A DNA stretch of 64,000 bases from Micromonospora yasonensis (lineage in GTDB: Bacteria; Actinomycetota; Actinomycetes; Mycobacteriales; Micromonosporaceae), in NCBI RefSeq assembly GCF_026013475.1, contig NZ_JAPDPH010000007.1, positions 19,109-83,108 on the forward strand, given 5' to 3'. Shown one piece after another: positions 40,795 to 48,777 of this stretch. The notes beneath the pieces are model-generated. The model was not told where the DNA came from, did not search any database, and saw nothing but the letters and a program-made list of their open reading frames with translations. The stretch's first letter is position 1. Each line of letters begins with the position of its first letter. The translations under genes were made by a program, and so were the position numbers.

Positions 40795-41226
40795 ATGAGT
40801 GTCATCCGACCGACGACCGTAGAGGTCGAGACGTCGCTAAGGCTCGTCGCGCCTGACGCCACCGCATTGCCGGTGCGTGCCAGTCTGCGTTACGACCCTG
40901 CTGACCCGTATGCGGTCCACGTCCTATTTCACGCCGAATCTGCCGGCGGCGAGGCGGTGAGCTGGTCGTTCGCCCGCGAACTGCTGGTCACCGGGCTCGA
41001 CGAGCCGGCCGGCATCGGCGACGTCCGGGTGTGGCCATGGGCCACCCCGCGCGGCGACTTCGTCGCGCTCGCGCTGTCGTCCCCGGACGGCAACGCCCTC
41101 TTCGAGGTCCCGCGCAGCGTTCTCGTGCGCTTCCTGCGCCGGACCTACGTCGTCGTCCCGCGCGGCCGCGAGGCCGAGCACCTGGACGTCGACACGGCGG
41201 TGAACCGGCTGCTCGCCGGCCGCTGA
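40795..41226 (+). CDS. ssgB: SsgA-family sporulation/cell division regulator, SsgB-like
   Basis: A 143-residue protein with the family pattern: LPVRASLRYDPADPYAVHVLF, VSWSFARELLVTGLDEPAGI and VRVWPWATPRGDFVALAL, then LFEVPRSVLVRFLRRTYVVV. SsgB recruits FtsZ to division sites in sporulating actinomycetes and is the most conserved SsgA-like protein. Cytoplasmic. GGGGGGAGAAC precedes the ATG. Presence of this gene argues for a spore-forming filamentous host. The ssgB assignment over other paralogues rests on conservation of the DPYAVHVLF segment. Confidence 0.9.
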   Translation: MSVIRPTTVEVETSLRLVAPDATALPVRASLRYDPADPYAVHVLFHAESAGGEAVSWSFARELLVTGLDEPAGIGDVRVWPWATPRGDFVALALSSPDGNALFEVPRSVLVRFLRRTYVVVPRGREAEHLDVDTAVNRLLAGR

Positions 41227-41237
41227 CGACGTACCAC

Positions 41238-41272
41238 GGGGCCGCGCGGATCTGCCGAGTCCGCGCGGCCCC
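41238..41272. terminator. Convergent terminator hairpin
   Basis: A 13-bp perfect stem GGGGCCGCGCGGA with its complement and a 9-base loop, between the ssgB and SDR stop codons. Confidence 0.7.
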
Positions 41273-41296
41273 GGGCCGTCAGCCAGGGGTACGACG

Positions 41297-42082
41297 TCAG
41301 CCGTGCGTCGTGATCCCACCGTCGACCGGGATCACCGCCCCGGTCAGGTACGCCCCGGCCCGCGACGACAGGTAGATCGCGGCACCCGCCATGTCCTCGG
41401 GCCGGCCGATCCGCCCGAGTGGCACCTGCTGCTCGATCGCCGCCCGGGACGCCGGGTCGTCCAGCGCGAAGGCCATCATCTTGCTCTCGAACGGCCCCGG
41501 CGCGATCGCGTTGACCGTGATCCGCTCGCCGGCGAGCTGGTGGGCGAGGTTGCGGGTGAGCATGTGCACGGCCGCCTTGGTGGCGGAGTACGCGTACACC
41601 TCCATCCACGGCACGCGGAGGCCGTCGATCGACCCGATGTTGATCACGCGGGCCGGGTCGTCGGCGGTGGCTGCCGTGCGTAGTGCCGGCAGCAGCGCGG
41701 TGGTGAGCCGGAAGACGGCCTTGACGTTGACCGCCCAGAGCTTGTCGAAGGCGCTCTCCGGGTACGATTCCAGCGGCGCGCCCCAGGTGGCGCCGGCGTT
41801 GTTCACCAGCACGTCGAGCCGGTCGCCGGTGCGTTCCCGCACGGCCGCGGCCAGCCCCAGCGCGCCCTCGTCGTGGCTGAGGTCGGCGGGGATCGCCTCG
41901 CACGAGCCCTCGGCGGCGAGTTCCTTGGCCACGGTCTCGCAGACGTCGGCCTTCCGTGCGGAGATGATCACCTTCGCGCCGGCCTGCACGAAGCCCCGGG
42001 CGATCATCAGCCCGATCCCTCGTGAGCCACCGGTGACCAGGACCGTCTTACCTTCGACCGAGAACAGATCCGTCATGCCCAT
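41297..42082 (-). CDS. Short-chain dehydrogenase/reductase
   Basis: A 261-residue classical SDR: cofactor motif VLVTGGSRGIGLMIARGF near residue 14, NNAG in the DVLVNNAGATWG strand, catalytic Ser in INIGSIDG and Y-x3-K in VYAYSATKAAVHML, then NAIAPGPFESKM. An arginine just after the second glycine suggests NADP. Similar proteins are annotated as gluconate 5-dehydrogenase or 3-oxoacyl reductase. ATG 42082 or 42076 starts it. Promoter and palindrome are at 42140-42180. Confidence 0.9.
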   Translation of the reverse strand: MGMTDLFSVEGKTVLVTGGSRGIGLMIARGFVQAGAKVIISARKADVCETVAKELAAEGSCEAIPADLSHDEGALGLAAAVRERTGDRLDVLVNNAGATWGAPLESYPESAFDKLWAVNVKAVFRLTTALLPALRTAATADDPARVINIGSIDGLRVPWMEVYAYSATKAAVHMLTRNLAHQLAGERITVNAIAPGPFESKMMAFALDDPASRAAIEQQVPLGRIGRPEDMAGAAIYLSSRAGAYLTGAVIPVDGGITTHG

Positions 42083-42139
42083 CCCATCGCGAGTCGGCGG
42101 TGGTCGCGGGCCGGTCCGGCGGTCCGGCGACCCTGGCGC

Positions 42140-42151
42140 TACCGATCGGTA
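42140..42151. promoter_or_regulatory. TACCGATCGGTA palindrome
   Basis: A perfect 12-bp palindrome directly downstream of the SDR -10 box, of the type bound by TetR/AcrR repressors. No TetR gene adjoins; the nearest is at 33405. Confidence 0.55.
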
Positions 42152-42180
42152 ACCTAACTGTCCCGCGTCCGGGGCGACAA
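42152..42180 (-). promoter_or_regulatory. SDR promoter
   Basis: Reading leftwards: -35 TTGTCG (42180-42175), 17-bp spacer, -10 TTAGGT (42157-42152). It lies 70 bp from the SDR start. Confidence 0.5.
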
Positions 42181-42245
42181 GACCGGCCCCGAGCGGTGGA
42201 AATGCCGAGATGCAGGATGCACCTCGGCCGGTTAACGTCGAGTCG

Positions 42246-43160
42246 ATGGTCACTACCGGACAGCGCCCCCCGTCCAGCCGTACCGACCTGCCTCCCCTCC
42301 GACCCGGTGCCGACGAGATCGCCACCGGAGCGCTCGCCGACCTCGCGCCCGAGTCCGGCTGGCCCCGCCCGGTCCTGCTCGACGCCGAGCTGCTGATCCT
42401 GGTCACCGGCGGTCACGGCACGGCCGAGCTGGACTTCCGGGCGCTGCCCTGCCGGCCCGGCACGCTGCTGCGGGTCCGCCCCGGCCAGGTGCTGCGCTGC
42501 CTCGGCCCGCAGCTGGACGCCACGGTGGTGCGCTGGGGCGCCGGGACGCTGCGCGGGCTGGACGTCGACCCGGACGCGGTGCCGACGTACCGGCAGCTCG
42601 CCGGGGAGGACGAGGACGCGGTGATCAGCGAGGTGACCCAGCTGGCAGTGGACGCCGACCGGCACGCCAGGATACCCGCCGCCGCGCCGCTGCTCCGCCA
42701 CCAGCTCGCCGTGCTGCTGCTGCGGCTGAGCCTGCTGCCCGTCGCCGAGGGACCGGCGCAGCACCGGGCGGAGACGGAGACCTTCCGCCGGCTCTGCCGG
42801 GAGGTGGAACGCGGCTACCAGTACACCCGCCGGGTGGAGGATTACGCCGCCAGGCTCGGCTGTTCGGTGCGTACGCTCACCCGCGCCTGCCTGGCGGTGA
42901 CCGGCCGCAGCGCCAAGCAGGTGATCGACGAGCGGGTGGCGTTGCAGGCCAGCCGACTGCTCGCCGCCACCGACGAGCCGATCGCCCGGATCGGCCGCTG
43001 GCTCGGCTTCCCCGAGCCGACCAACTTCGGCCGATTCTTCACCCGCGAGGTGGGGGTCAGCCCGGGCGCGTTCCGGGCCGCCCGGGCACGGCCGATCCCG
43101 GTCCGCATGGTGCGCCCCCGTCCGCCCGCCGACTCCCCCAGCCCGGCGCCCCAGGCATGA
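42246..43160 (+). CDS. AraC-family regulator
   Basis: A 304-residue regulator: an N-terminal cupin-like ligand domain (ELLILVTGGHGTAELDFRAL, PGTLLRVRPGQVLRC) and a C-terminal pair of helix-turn-helix motifs over the last 100 residues (YAARLGCSVRTLTRACLAVT; IARIGRWLGFPEPTNFGRFF). Divergent from the SDR gene with 163 bp between. Could activate it, though the palindrome at the SDR promoter is more like a TetR site. Confidence 0.9.
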   Translation: MVTTGQRPPSSRTDLPPLRPGADEIATGALADLAPESGWPRPVLLDAELLILVTGGHGTAELDFRALPCRPGTLLRVRPGQVLRCLGPQLDATVVRWGAGTLRGLDVDPDAVPTYRQLAGEDEDAVISEVTQLAVDADRHARIPAAAPLLRHQLAVLLLRLSLLPVAEGPAQHRAETETFRRLCREVERGYQYTRRVEDYAARLGCSVRTLTRACLAVTGRSAKQVIDERVALQASRLLAATDEPIARIGRWLGFPEPTNFGRFFTREVGVSPGAFRAARARPIPVRMVRPRPPADSPSPAPQA

Positions 43161-43167
43161 TGGCAGC

Positions 43168-43623
43168 GTGCAGATCTCCGCGCGCGGCGACTACGCGGTC
43201 CGGGCCGCGCTGAGCCTGGCCCAGGCGTACCCCCGCCTGCTGTCCACCCAGGCCATCGCCGCCGAGCAGGACATGCCCCGCAAGTTCCTGGAGGCGGTGC
43301 TGGCGGACCTGCGCCGGGCCGGGATCGTCCGGGCGCAGCGCGGTGCCGAGGGCGGCTACACGCTGGCCCGGCCGCCGCGCGAGGTCACCGTCGGGCAGAT
43401 CCTGCGGGCCGTCGACGGCCCGTTGGCCGGGGTACGCGGGATGCGCCCCGAGCAGACCCGGTACGAGGGCGCGGCGGAGAACCTGCCCCGGCTCTGGGTG
43501 GCGGTGCGCGCCTCGGTGCGTCGGGTGGTCGACGAGGTGAGCCTCGCCGACCTGGTCACCGGCCGCCTTCCGGCCCACGTCCGCAAGCTGACCGGCCTCC
43601 CCGGCGCCTGGGAACCCCGCTGA
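43168..43623 (+). CDS. Rrf2-family regulator without cluster cysteines
   Basis: A 151-residue regulator: MQISARGDYAVRAALSLAQA, STQAIAAEQDMPRKFLEAVL, LRRAGIVRAQRGAEGGYTLA. The start is GTG 43168, seven bases after the AraC stop. The three cysteines that hold an iron-sulfur cluster in IscR/NsrR are absent (there are none in the protein), so it must sense by other means, as in the RsrR- or CymR-like subset. Confidence 0.9.
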   Translation: MQISARGDYAVRAALSLAQAYPRLLSTQAIAAEQDMPRKFLEAVLADLRRAGIVRAQRGAEGGYTLARPPREVTVGQILRAVDGPLAGVRGMRPEQTRYEGAAENLPRLWVAVRASVRRVVDEVSLADLVTGRLPAHVRKLTGLPGAWEPR

Positions 43624-43732
43624 CCCCCGCTCCGGTCACCGTCCATGGCGGAGGCGGGCCGGTTTCGCGGAACAGCGCTTCGGGCATGTTCGATGCGGCA
43701 GAGGCAGCCAGCGATACGAGAGGAGCCCGGCG

Positions 43733-43912
43733 ATGGGCATCGTGTTCCGCAAGCGGCAGAAGTTCGGCCCGCTGATCCTGAACTTCACCGAGCACGGCTT
43801 CTCGTCCTGGAGCATCAAGATCGGCAAGTGGTCGTGGAACTCCCGGACCCGGGCCCACCGGGTCGACCTGCCGGGGCCGCTGTCCTGGAAGCAGGACAAG
43901 TCCCGGGCGTGA
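43733..43912 (+). CDS. DUF4236 small protein
   Basis: A 59-residue protein starting MGIVFRKRQKFGPLILNFTE and continuing GFSSWSIKIGKWSWNSRTRA. The FRKR...GPLxLNFTxxGxSS pattern is DUF4236, a small basic domain found alone or at the start of larger proteins. Preceded by AGGAG seven bases before the ATG. Function unknown. Confidence 0.8.
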   Translation: MGIVFRKRQKFGPLILNFTEHGFSSWSIKIGKWSWNSRTRAHRVDLPGPLSWKQDKSRA

Positions 43913-44004
43913 CGTCCCGAGGTCGGGCGGGGTGCCGGTGGGGTTCTTCGGCACCCCGCCCGACGTCCGGGCATCCGATCGTCCGGCTCGGGCGTCCTTC
44001 GTGG

Positions 44005-44913
44005 TCAGGCGGATGACGCGGCGTCCCCGGCCGGAGCGGTGCTGATCACCGCGTCGCCGCCGAGCCGGCCGTGCTCGGGGTCGCGGGTCACCGCCCCGGA
44101 GGCGAGCAGCGAGGTCAGCGCCCGGTTCGCGTCGGCGGCCCGGTAGACGGTCGAGGTGGCCGTGAAGCGGCGCAGCTCGGTGACCGTACGCGGGCCGGAG
44201 CGGGCGAGTTCGGCCAGCAGTTCCCGGCGCAGCGGGCCGGGGTCCGGGGCGAGGCTGATGTCGAGCAGTCGCCCGGCCGGGTCGGCCGGGTCCCGGTAGC
44301 GGACCCCGGCGTACTCGTCGACCGCCCAGAGCGCGTCCTTGACGGCTTCGAGGCTCCGGTCGGAGCCGCTGGCATAGGCCAGCAGCCGGGCCGCCCCACC
44401 CTCGGCGGGGACCAGCTCCACCTCGGTGACCAGCGGGAACCCGGCCGCGGCCAGGGCCTGCCGGACGGGTCGACCGGGCGCGGTGACCAGCAGCAGCTCG
44501 GCCGGGCGGCCGGTGGCCACGGCGGCCAGCAGGGCCGGGTCGGGCGCGCCGCCGTCGACCACGGCGAGGAGTGGGGCGCCGGCCGCGCCGGCGGCCTTGA
44601 GCGCCACCGGCAGCCGGTCCGGGTGGCCGGGCACCACGTGCACGGCCACGTCCGCCGGCAGGCCGGCCTCGGCCGCGCCGAGGCGGGCCGGCAGGTCCGC
44701 GCCGCCCTCGGCGAGCACCAGCACGGTCAGCCGCCGGCCGCGCAGCCGGTCGGCGAACTCGGCCACCACCCGCAGCGCGGCCTCCGCGCCGGCGGTGTCG
44801 TCCCCGGCGTACGCGAGGGCCAGGGTGGCCCGCCGGGAGCGGTGCAACGCTCCCGGCAGCCAGTGGTCGAGCTGCCGGACGAGCAGCTCGCGCAGGACGG
44901 TGTCGGTCGACAT
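44005..44913 (-). CDS. Hypothetical protein with possible C-terminal winged helix
   Basis: A 302-residue protein I do not recognise. The first 180 residues alternate strands and helices in a Rossmann-like order (LALAYAGDD, RLTVLVLAEGGADLPARLG, VAVHVVPGHPDRLPVALKAA, LLAVVDGGAPDPALLAAVA, ELLLVTAPG). The last 110 residues include LRRELLAELARSGPRTVTEL and ALTSLLASGAVTRDPEHGRL, which reads like a winged helix. It might be a nucleotide- or SAM-binding regulator. It has no neighbours in the same direction. Confidence 0.7.
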   Translation of the reverse strand: MSTDTVLRELLVRQLDHWLPGALHRSRRATLALAYAGDDTAGAEAALRVVAEFADRLRGRRLTVLVLAEGGADLPARLGAAEAGLPADVAVHVVPGHPDRLPVALKAAGAAGAPLLAVVDGGAPDPALLAAVATGRPAELLLVTAPGRPVRQALAAAGFPLVTEVELVPAEGGAARLLAYASGSDRSLEAVKDALWAVDEYAGVRYRDPADPAGRLLDISLAPDPGPLRRELLAELARSGPRTVTELRRFTATSTVYRAADANRALTSLLASGAVTRDPEHGRLGGDAVISTAPAGDAASSA

Positions 44914-44956
44914 GGTGCCGTTCTACCACCGGCGCCGCGACCGGTGCGGCGGTGCG

Positions 44957-45478
44957 TCAGGCCGGGACGGAGATGCCGACCCCGCCACGGGTCTGGCCGC
45001 CGTAGCGCCGCCGCTCCCGGTCGAGGTCGAGGCGGCCGATCCGCTTGCGGGCGGCGAGGGCGTCGTCGTCGAGCAGGTCGACGGGGACGATCCAGACGAT
45101 CTCGAACTCCAGCCCGTCCGGGTCCTGCCCGTAGAGGCTCTTGGTGGTGCCGTGGTCGGAGGCGCCGACCAGGGCCCCGGCGGCGGAGAGCCGCTCGGCG
45201 GTGGCGGCCAGCTCGTCCAGGGTGTCGAGTTCCCAGGCCAGGTGGTAGAGGCCGACGGTGGCCCGGCCGGCCGGGGACGGGCCGGCGGCGGCGCCGATCT
45301 CGAACAGGCCGAGGTCGTGGTCGTTGGTGGAGTCGGGCGCCTGGAGGAAGGCGGCGCCCCGGAACCCGTCCGGCGTCATCGGCACCGGACGGAAGCCCAG
45401 CACGTCGCGGTAGAAGGCGACGCTGCGCTCGAGGTTACGGACGTAGAGCACGGCGTGGTTGAGCCGGAAGATTCCCAT
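44957..45478 (-). CDS. VOC-family dioxygenase-like protein
   Basis: A 173-residue VOC protein of the extradiol-dioxygenase/glyoxalase type: LNHAVLYVRNLERSVAFYRD, with an H-x9-type first metal histidine, then VGLYHLAWELDTLDELAATA (second histidine) and DPDGLEFEIVW (glutamate ligand). A metal site of H, H, E can be traced. Likely acts on a catechol-like or epoxide/thiol substrate. Divergent from a MarR regulator 60 bp away with a palindrome between, and is its probable target. Confidence 0.87.
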   Translation of the reverse strand: MGIFRLNHAVLYVRNLERSVAFYRDVLGFRPVPMTPDGFRGAAFLQAPDSTNDHDLGLFEIGAAAGPSPAGRATVGLYHLAWELDTLDELAATAERLSAAGALVGASDHGTTKSLYGQDPDGLEFEIVWIVPVDLLDDDALAARKRIGRLDLDRERRRYGGQTRGGVGISVPA

Positions 45479-45501
45479 GCCGTCGACGGTACCCCGATTT
45501 G

Positions 45502-45515
45502 GTTGAGCGTTCAAC
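45502..45515. promoter_or_regulatory. GTTGA-N4-TCAAC palindrome, candidate MarR operator
   Basis: A 14-bp palindrome midway between the VOC and MarR starts. MarR proteins bind such short TTGA/TCAA palindromes. Confidence 0.55.
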
Positions 45516-45537
45516 AACATGCCCTATGATGGTCGTC

Positions 45538-45990
45538 ATGACCCGCTGGCTGAACCCCGACGAGCAGCGAACCTGGCGCGCCTTCCTCGCCGCCAGCCGG
45601 GCCCTGATGGACACCCTCGACCGCGAGCTGCAACGCGACGCGGGGATGCCGCACGCCTACTACGAGATCCTGGTCCGACTCTCCGAGGCCCCCGAACGGC
45701 GCATGCGGATGAGCGAGCTCGCCGACGCCACCGGCTCCTCGCGCAGCCGGCTCTCGCACGCCGTCGCCCGCCTCGAGGCGGCCGGCTGGGTCCGCCGGAA
45801 GGACTGCCCCACCGACCGGCGCGGCCAGATCGCGGTACTCACCGACGACGGTTTCACCACCCTCGCCGCCGCCGCGCCCGGCCACGTCGAGGGGGTACGT
45901 CGACACCTCTTCGACGCGCTGAGCCCCGCCCAGGTGGACCAGCTCCGCCGGATCAGCGAAACCCTCGCCGACCACCTGACCGGATCCTGA
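45538..45990 (+). CDS. MarR-family regulator
   Basis: A 150-residue winged-helix regulator: WRAFLAASRALMDTLDRELQ, YYEILVRLSEAPERRMRMSE, LADATGSSRSRLSHAVARLE and VRRKDCPTDRRGQIAVLTDDG (the wing). ATG 45538 is one of three clustered ATG codons (45526, 45529, 45538) and gives the usual N-terminus. Probably represses the divergent VOC gene and itself, released by a phenolic or similar ligand. One cysteine in the wing could allow redox sensing. Confidence 0.9.
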   Translation: MTRWLNPDEQRTWRAFLAASRALMDTLDRELQRDAGMPHAYYEILVRLSEAPERRMRMSELADATGSSRSRLSHAVARLEAAGWVRRKDCPTDRRGQIAVLTDDGFTTLAAAAPGHVEGVRRHLFDALSPAQVDQLRRISETLADHLTGS

Positions 45991-46047
45991 CCAAACTGAT
46001 CCACTCCGGGGCTTGTACTTACCGTCGTCGGATGAGCACGATGGGGC

Positions 46048-47673
46048 GTGTCCTCCGGCTTCGGTGAACTGACTCTCCAGGCGCACCACCTGGTGTCCGA
46101 AGGCGACCTCGCCGGGGCCCAGCGGCTGCTCGCCGACGCGCTGACCGACGCCGATCCGCGTCCCGCCAACGCCTCCTCCGAGCTGGCCGACGCCGCCGGC
46201 CTCCAGGCCCGGGTGCTGGTCGCCCTCGGTGAGCCGCACTCCGCACGCGGCTGGGCCGCCTTCGCGTACGCGGCGGCCACCCGGCTCTACGGCCGCTCCG
46301 ACGAGCGCACCGTCACCGCCGCCGCCACCCTGGCCGCCGTGCTGCACCGGGTCGGCAGCGACGCCCGGGCCGCCCGGCTCTACTCCGACGTCATCATCGA
46401 GCTGACCGCTCGCGAGGGCCCCGAATCGCAGCGGGTGCTGGCCGCGCACGCCGACCTGGCCACCGTGGAGTACGCCCGGGGCCGGTGCGAGGTCGCCCGG
46501 GACCGCCTCCAGGACGCCTGGGACCTGCACCGCGAGGTGTACGGCGACGGCCACCCCAGCGGCATCAAGATGCTGGCCAAGCTCGGCGCGATGGAGCGCG
46601 ACTGCGGCCGGTACGCCGAGTCCCACGAGCACCTGACGCTCGCCCAGGAACTGTGCTCCCAGCACCTGGCCGCCGACGACCCGCTCGCCGCGCAGGTCGC
46701 CACGCTGGCCCGGGCCGCCGCCGACCCGGACCACGTCTGCGTCGAACCCGAACCGCCGGCCGGTGAGACCCCGGTGGTGCCCGCCGCCCGCGTCCCCCCG
46801 GCCGCCGAGGGGCCGCCGGAGCCGCTGCTCTACCACCCGCCGGACCGCACCACGGAGGAGGCGCCGGAGCCCTCGCCGGACCGGACCGAGGAGGCGCCGG
46901 AGCCGCTGCTCCACCACCCGCCGGACCGCGCGGCCGGCCCGGCCGAGGCGGCGCACGTGCCCGTCCCGCGCACGCCCCCGGACGCCGACGACGACCTCGC
47001 CGGGCCGGCGGACAACTGGTGGCCGCCGGAGGAGCAGCCCCTCGACGAGTGGGCCGCCGCGCAGAGCGCGCTGCCGCCGACCGTGGTCGGGCTGACCGAG
47101 GCGGAGCCGGCCGGGGTGCGGCGGGTCCCGGGGGCCACCGAACCCGAGCCGCCGTCGCCCTACCTGCCGGTGCACGTGCCCCGCCCGCCCGCGCCCGAGC
47201 GCCGGGCCACGCCGTGGCTGCCGCTGGTGGTGGCCGGGGTGATCGTCGCCCTGCTGCTCGGCACGATCGCGGTGGTCGCCGGGGTGTCTCGGGTGGACCG
47301 CTCGCGGAGCACCCCGGCGCCGGCGCGTACCACCGCCGGCCCGCCGTCGAGCGGCACCTCGACCGCGCCCACCGGTACGCCGCAGGCCGCCCCCGCCTCC
47401 CCGGGCACCCCGCCGGGTCGGGTCCGGCTGGCCGACCGGCGGGACAGCATCGTGCTGAGCTGGACGTACCCGGCCGGCGCGGAAGGACCGGTGGTGATCG
47501 CCGGGGGCCGCTCACGGGACACCCAGCACACCTTCGAGGAGCTACCGGCCGGCACCGACAGCTACATCGCGTACGGGCTGAGCCGCACCCAGGACTACTG
47601 CTTCACCGTCGCGGTGGTCTGGTCCACCGATACCGTCGCCCGGGCCGCCCCGGTCTGCACCCGGCGGGGTTGA
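46048..47673 (+). CDS. TPR protein with single membrane helix and C-terminal FN3-like domain
   Basis: A 541-residue protein from a GTG start. Residues about 1-225 are tetratricopeptide repeats (QRLLADALTDADPRPANASS, RLYSDVIIELTAREGPESQR, RYAESHEHLTLAQELC). Residues 230-385 are a proline-rich acidic linker with a duplicated unit (EPLLYHPPDR and EPLLHHPPDR). One membrane helix, LPLVVAGVIVALLLGTIAVV, is near 390-412. An extracytoplasmic Ser/Thr/Pro stretch is followed by a fibronectin-III-like fold (VRLADRRDSIVLSWTYPAG). This topology puts the TPRs inside and FN3 outside. Role unknown; it may scaffold an envelope complex. Confidence 0.82.
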   Translation: MSSGFGELTLQAHHLVSEGDLAGAQRLLADALTDADPRPANASSELADAAGLQARVLVALGEPHSARGWAAFAYAAATRLYGRSDERTVTAAATLAAVLHRVGSDARAARLYSDVIIELTAREGPESQRVLAAHADLATVEYARGRCEVARDRLQDAWDLHREVYGDGHPSGIKMLAKLGAMERDCGRYAESHEHLTLAQELCSQHLAADDPLAAQVATLARAAADPDHVCVEPEPPAGETPVVPAARVPPAAEGPPEPLLYHPPDRTTEEAPEPSPDRTEEAPEPLLHHPPDRAAGPAEAAHVPVPRTPPDADDDLAGPADNWWPPEEQPLDEWAAAQSALPPTVVGLTEAEPAGVRRVPGATEPEPPSPYLPVHVPRPPAPERRATPWLPLVVAGVIVALLLGTIAVVAGVSRVDRSRSTPAPARTTAGPPSSGTSTAPTGTPQAAPASPGTPPGRVRLADRRDSIVLSWTYPAGAEGPVVIAGGRSRDTQHTFEELPAGTDSYIAYGLSRTQDYCFTVAVVWSTDTVARAAPVCTRRG

Positions 47674-47697
47674 CGACCTGTTGGCGCTGCCCCGGGC

Positions 47698-48141
47698 TCA
47701 CTCCACGGTCCAGGTGATGTCGGGCGGGCGGACCCGGGCACAGAGCGGCCCGCCGTCGGCATCGGTCAGGCGGAGCCGGCCGACCAGCATCCCGGCACCG
47801 TCATGCGCGGCACGCAGCAACTCGGCCGGGATGTCACCGAACAGCAGCTTCGCTCGGCGGAACATCTCGAAGCGGTCGTCCGTCACCGCACCCCAACTGA
47901 GGTACAGGAACCGGGCTCCCGGGCGCCCGTGCACCCAAGGCCCGCCGACGTCGAGCAGCCCGTCCAGCTCGCGGCTGGTGACCTCGAACTGCCAGATCGC
48001 CTCCGGCGCGTCGGCCGGTACCCGGTCGACCACCTCGGCCTTGCACTGCACTCCCACGTGCACGTTGCCGAGCCGGAGTCCGTCGGCCTCGGCACCGGCG
48101 CGCCGCCCCGGCAGGTCACTGCCCTCGATCCGGATCCGCAT
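47698..48141 (-). CDS. DUF5990 protein
   Basis: A 147-residue single-domain protein: MRIRIEGSDLPGRRAGA, LGNVHVGVQCKAEVVDRVPA, FEVTSRELDGLLDVGGPWVH and FLYLSWGAVTDDRFEMFRRA. This matches DUF5990, a beta-rich family of unknown function in actinobacteria. ATG 48141 is the first start. Converges on the TPR-FN3 gene. Confidence 0.82.
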   Translation of the reverse strand: MRIRIEGSDLPGRRAGAEADGLRLGNVHVGVQCKAEVVDRVPADAPEAIWQFEVTSRELDGLLDVGGPWVHGRPGARFLYLSWGAVTDDRFEMFRRAKLLFGDIPAELLRAAHDGAGMLVGRLRLTDADGGPLCARVRPPDITWTVE

Positions 48142-48209
48142 TTCCCCGACTCTAGGCCGCGATGACGACAGTGCCTCCGGCCAGCAGAGGTGATGCGGCA
48201 GTCAAGGGC

Positions 48210-48737
48210 CTACGAGCGGCCAAGCCGAAACTCGCAGAGCGTGTGCCAGGCGTTCGGGGCCGGTGCCCCCGCGATGAGTCGGACCACGTCCACGGCGGCG
48301 TGGAGCGGCAGGTGCGCGGAGACGGCTTCGGCCGCGTTGCTCATCACCTCTGCCGCAGCGTCCTGCCCGATGGTCAGGTGCGGCACGACCTCGATGTGCT
48401 CTCCCTCGTACGGCGGCGCCTCGGGGTACCGCCGGCACACCGCCGCGGTGAGATCACGGAACCCGCTGTCAGGTCTCGGCGCGAGCCAGACAACGCTGTC
48501 GCCGAACCAGTCGACGTGCGTAAACGTCACGTCGAAGCGGGGGATCGCTGCGAAGGTCTGACGCAGCGTGGTGAGCACCTCATCGTCGATCCGGTCCGGT
48601 GGCAGGAACGGATAGAGCACGGTCACATGCGCGGGCACCCCCCACGCGGCGGCCGGGTCGAGCGAGGCCCGAAATTGTTCCACCGCCTGCTCGGCCTCGA
48701 CCACCGGCACGATCAACGCGGTTTGCGTCGGAGTCAT
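48210..48737 (-). CDS. 2'-5' RNA ligase-family protein (2H phosphoesterase)
   Basis: A 175-residue protein with two H-x-T/S motifs: AHVTVLYPFLPPDR near residue 38 and VVPHLTIGQDAA near 125. These two histidines define the 2H phosphoesterase superfamily (ligases, cyclic phosphodiesterases). MTPTQTALIVPVVEAE is the normal first strand. Likely hydrolyses or ligates a 2',5'-linked nucleotide; the true substrate in bacteria is uncertain. No partner gene adjoins. Confidence 0.88.
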   Translation of the reverse strand: MTPTQTALIVPVVEAEQAVEQFRASLDPAAAWGVPAHVTVLYPFLPPDRIDDEVLTTLRQTFAAIPRFDVTFTHVDWFGDSVVWLAPRPDSGFRDLTAAVCRRYPEAPPYEGEHIEVVPHLTIGQDAAAEVMSNAAEAVSAHLPLHAAVDVVRLIAGAPAPNAWHTLCEFRLGRS

Positions 48738-48777
48738 CCCCGCAGTTTCCGAGCACCACGGCTGACTATCCACCGAG

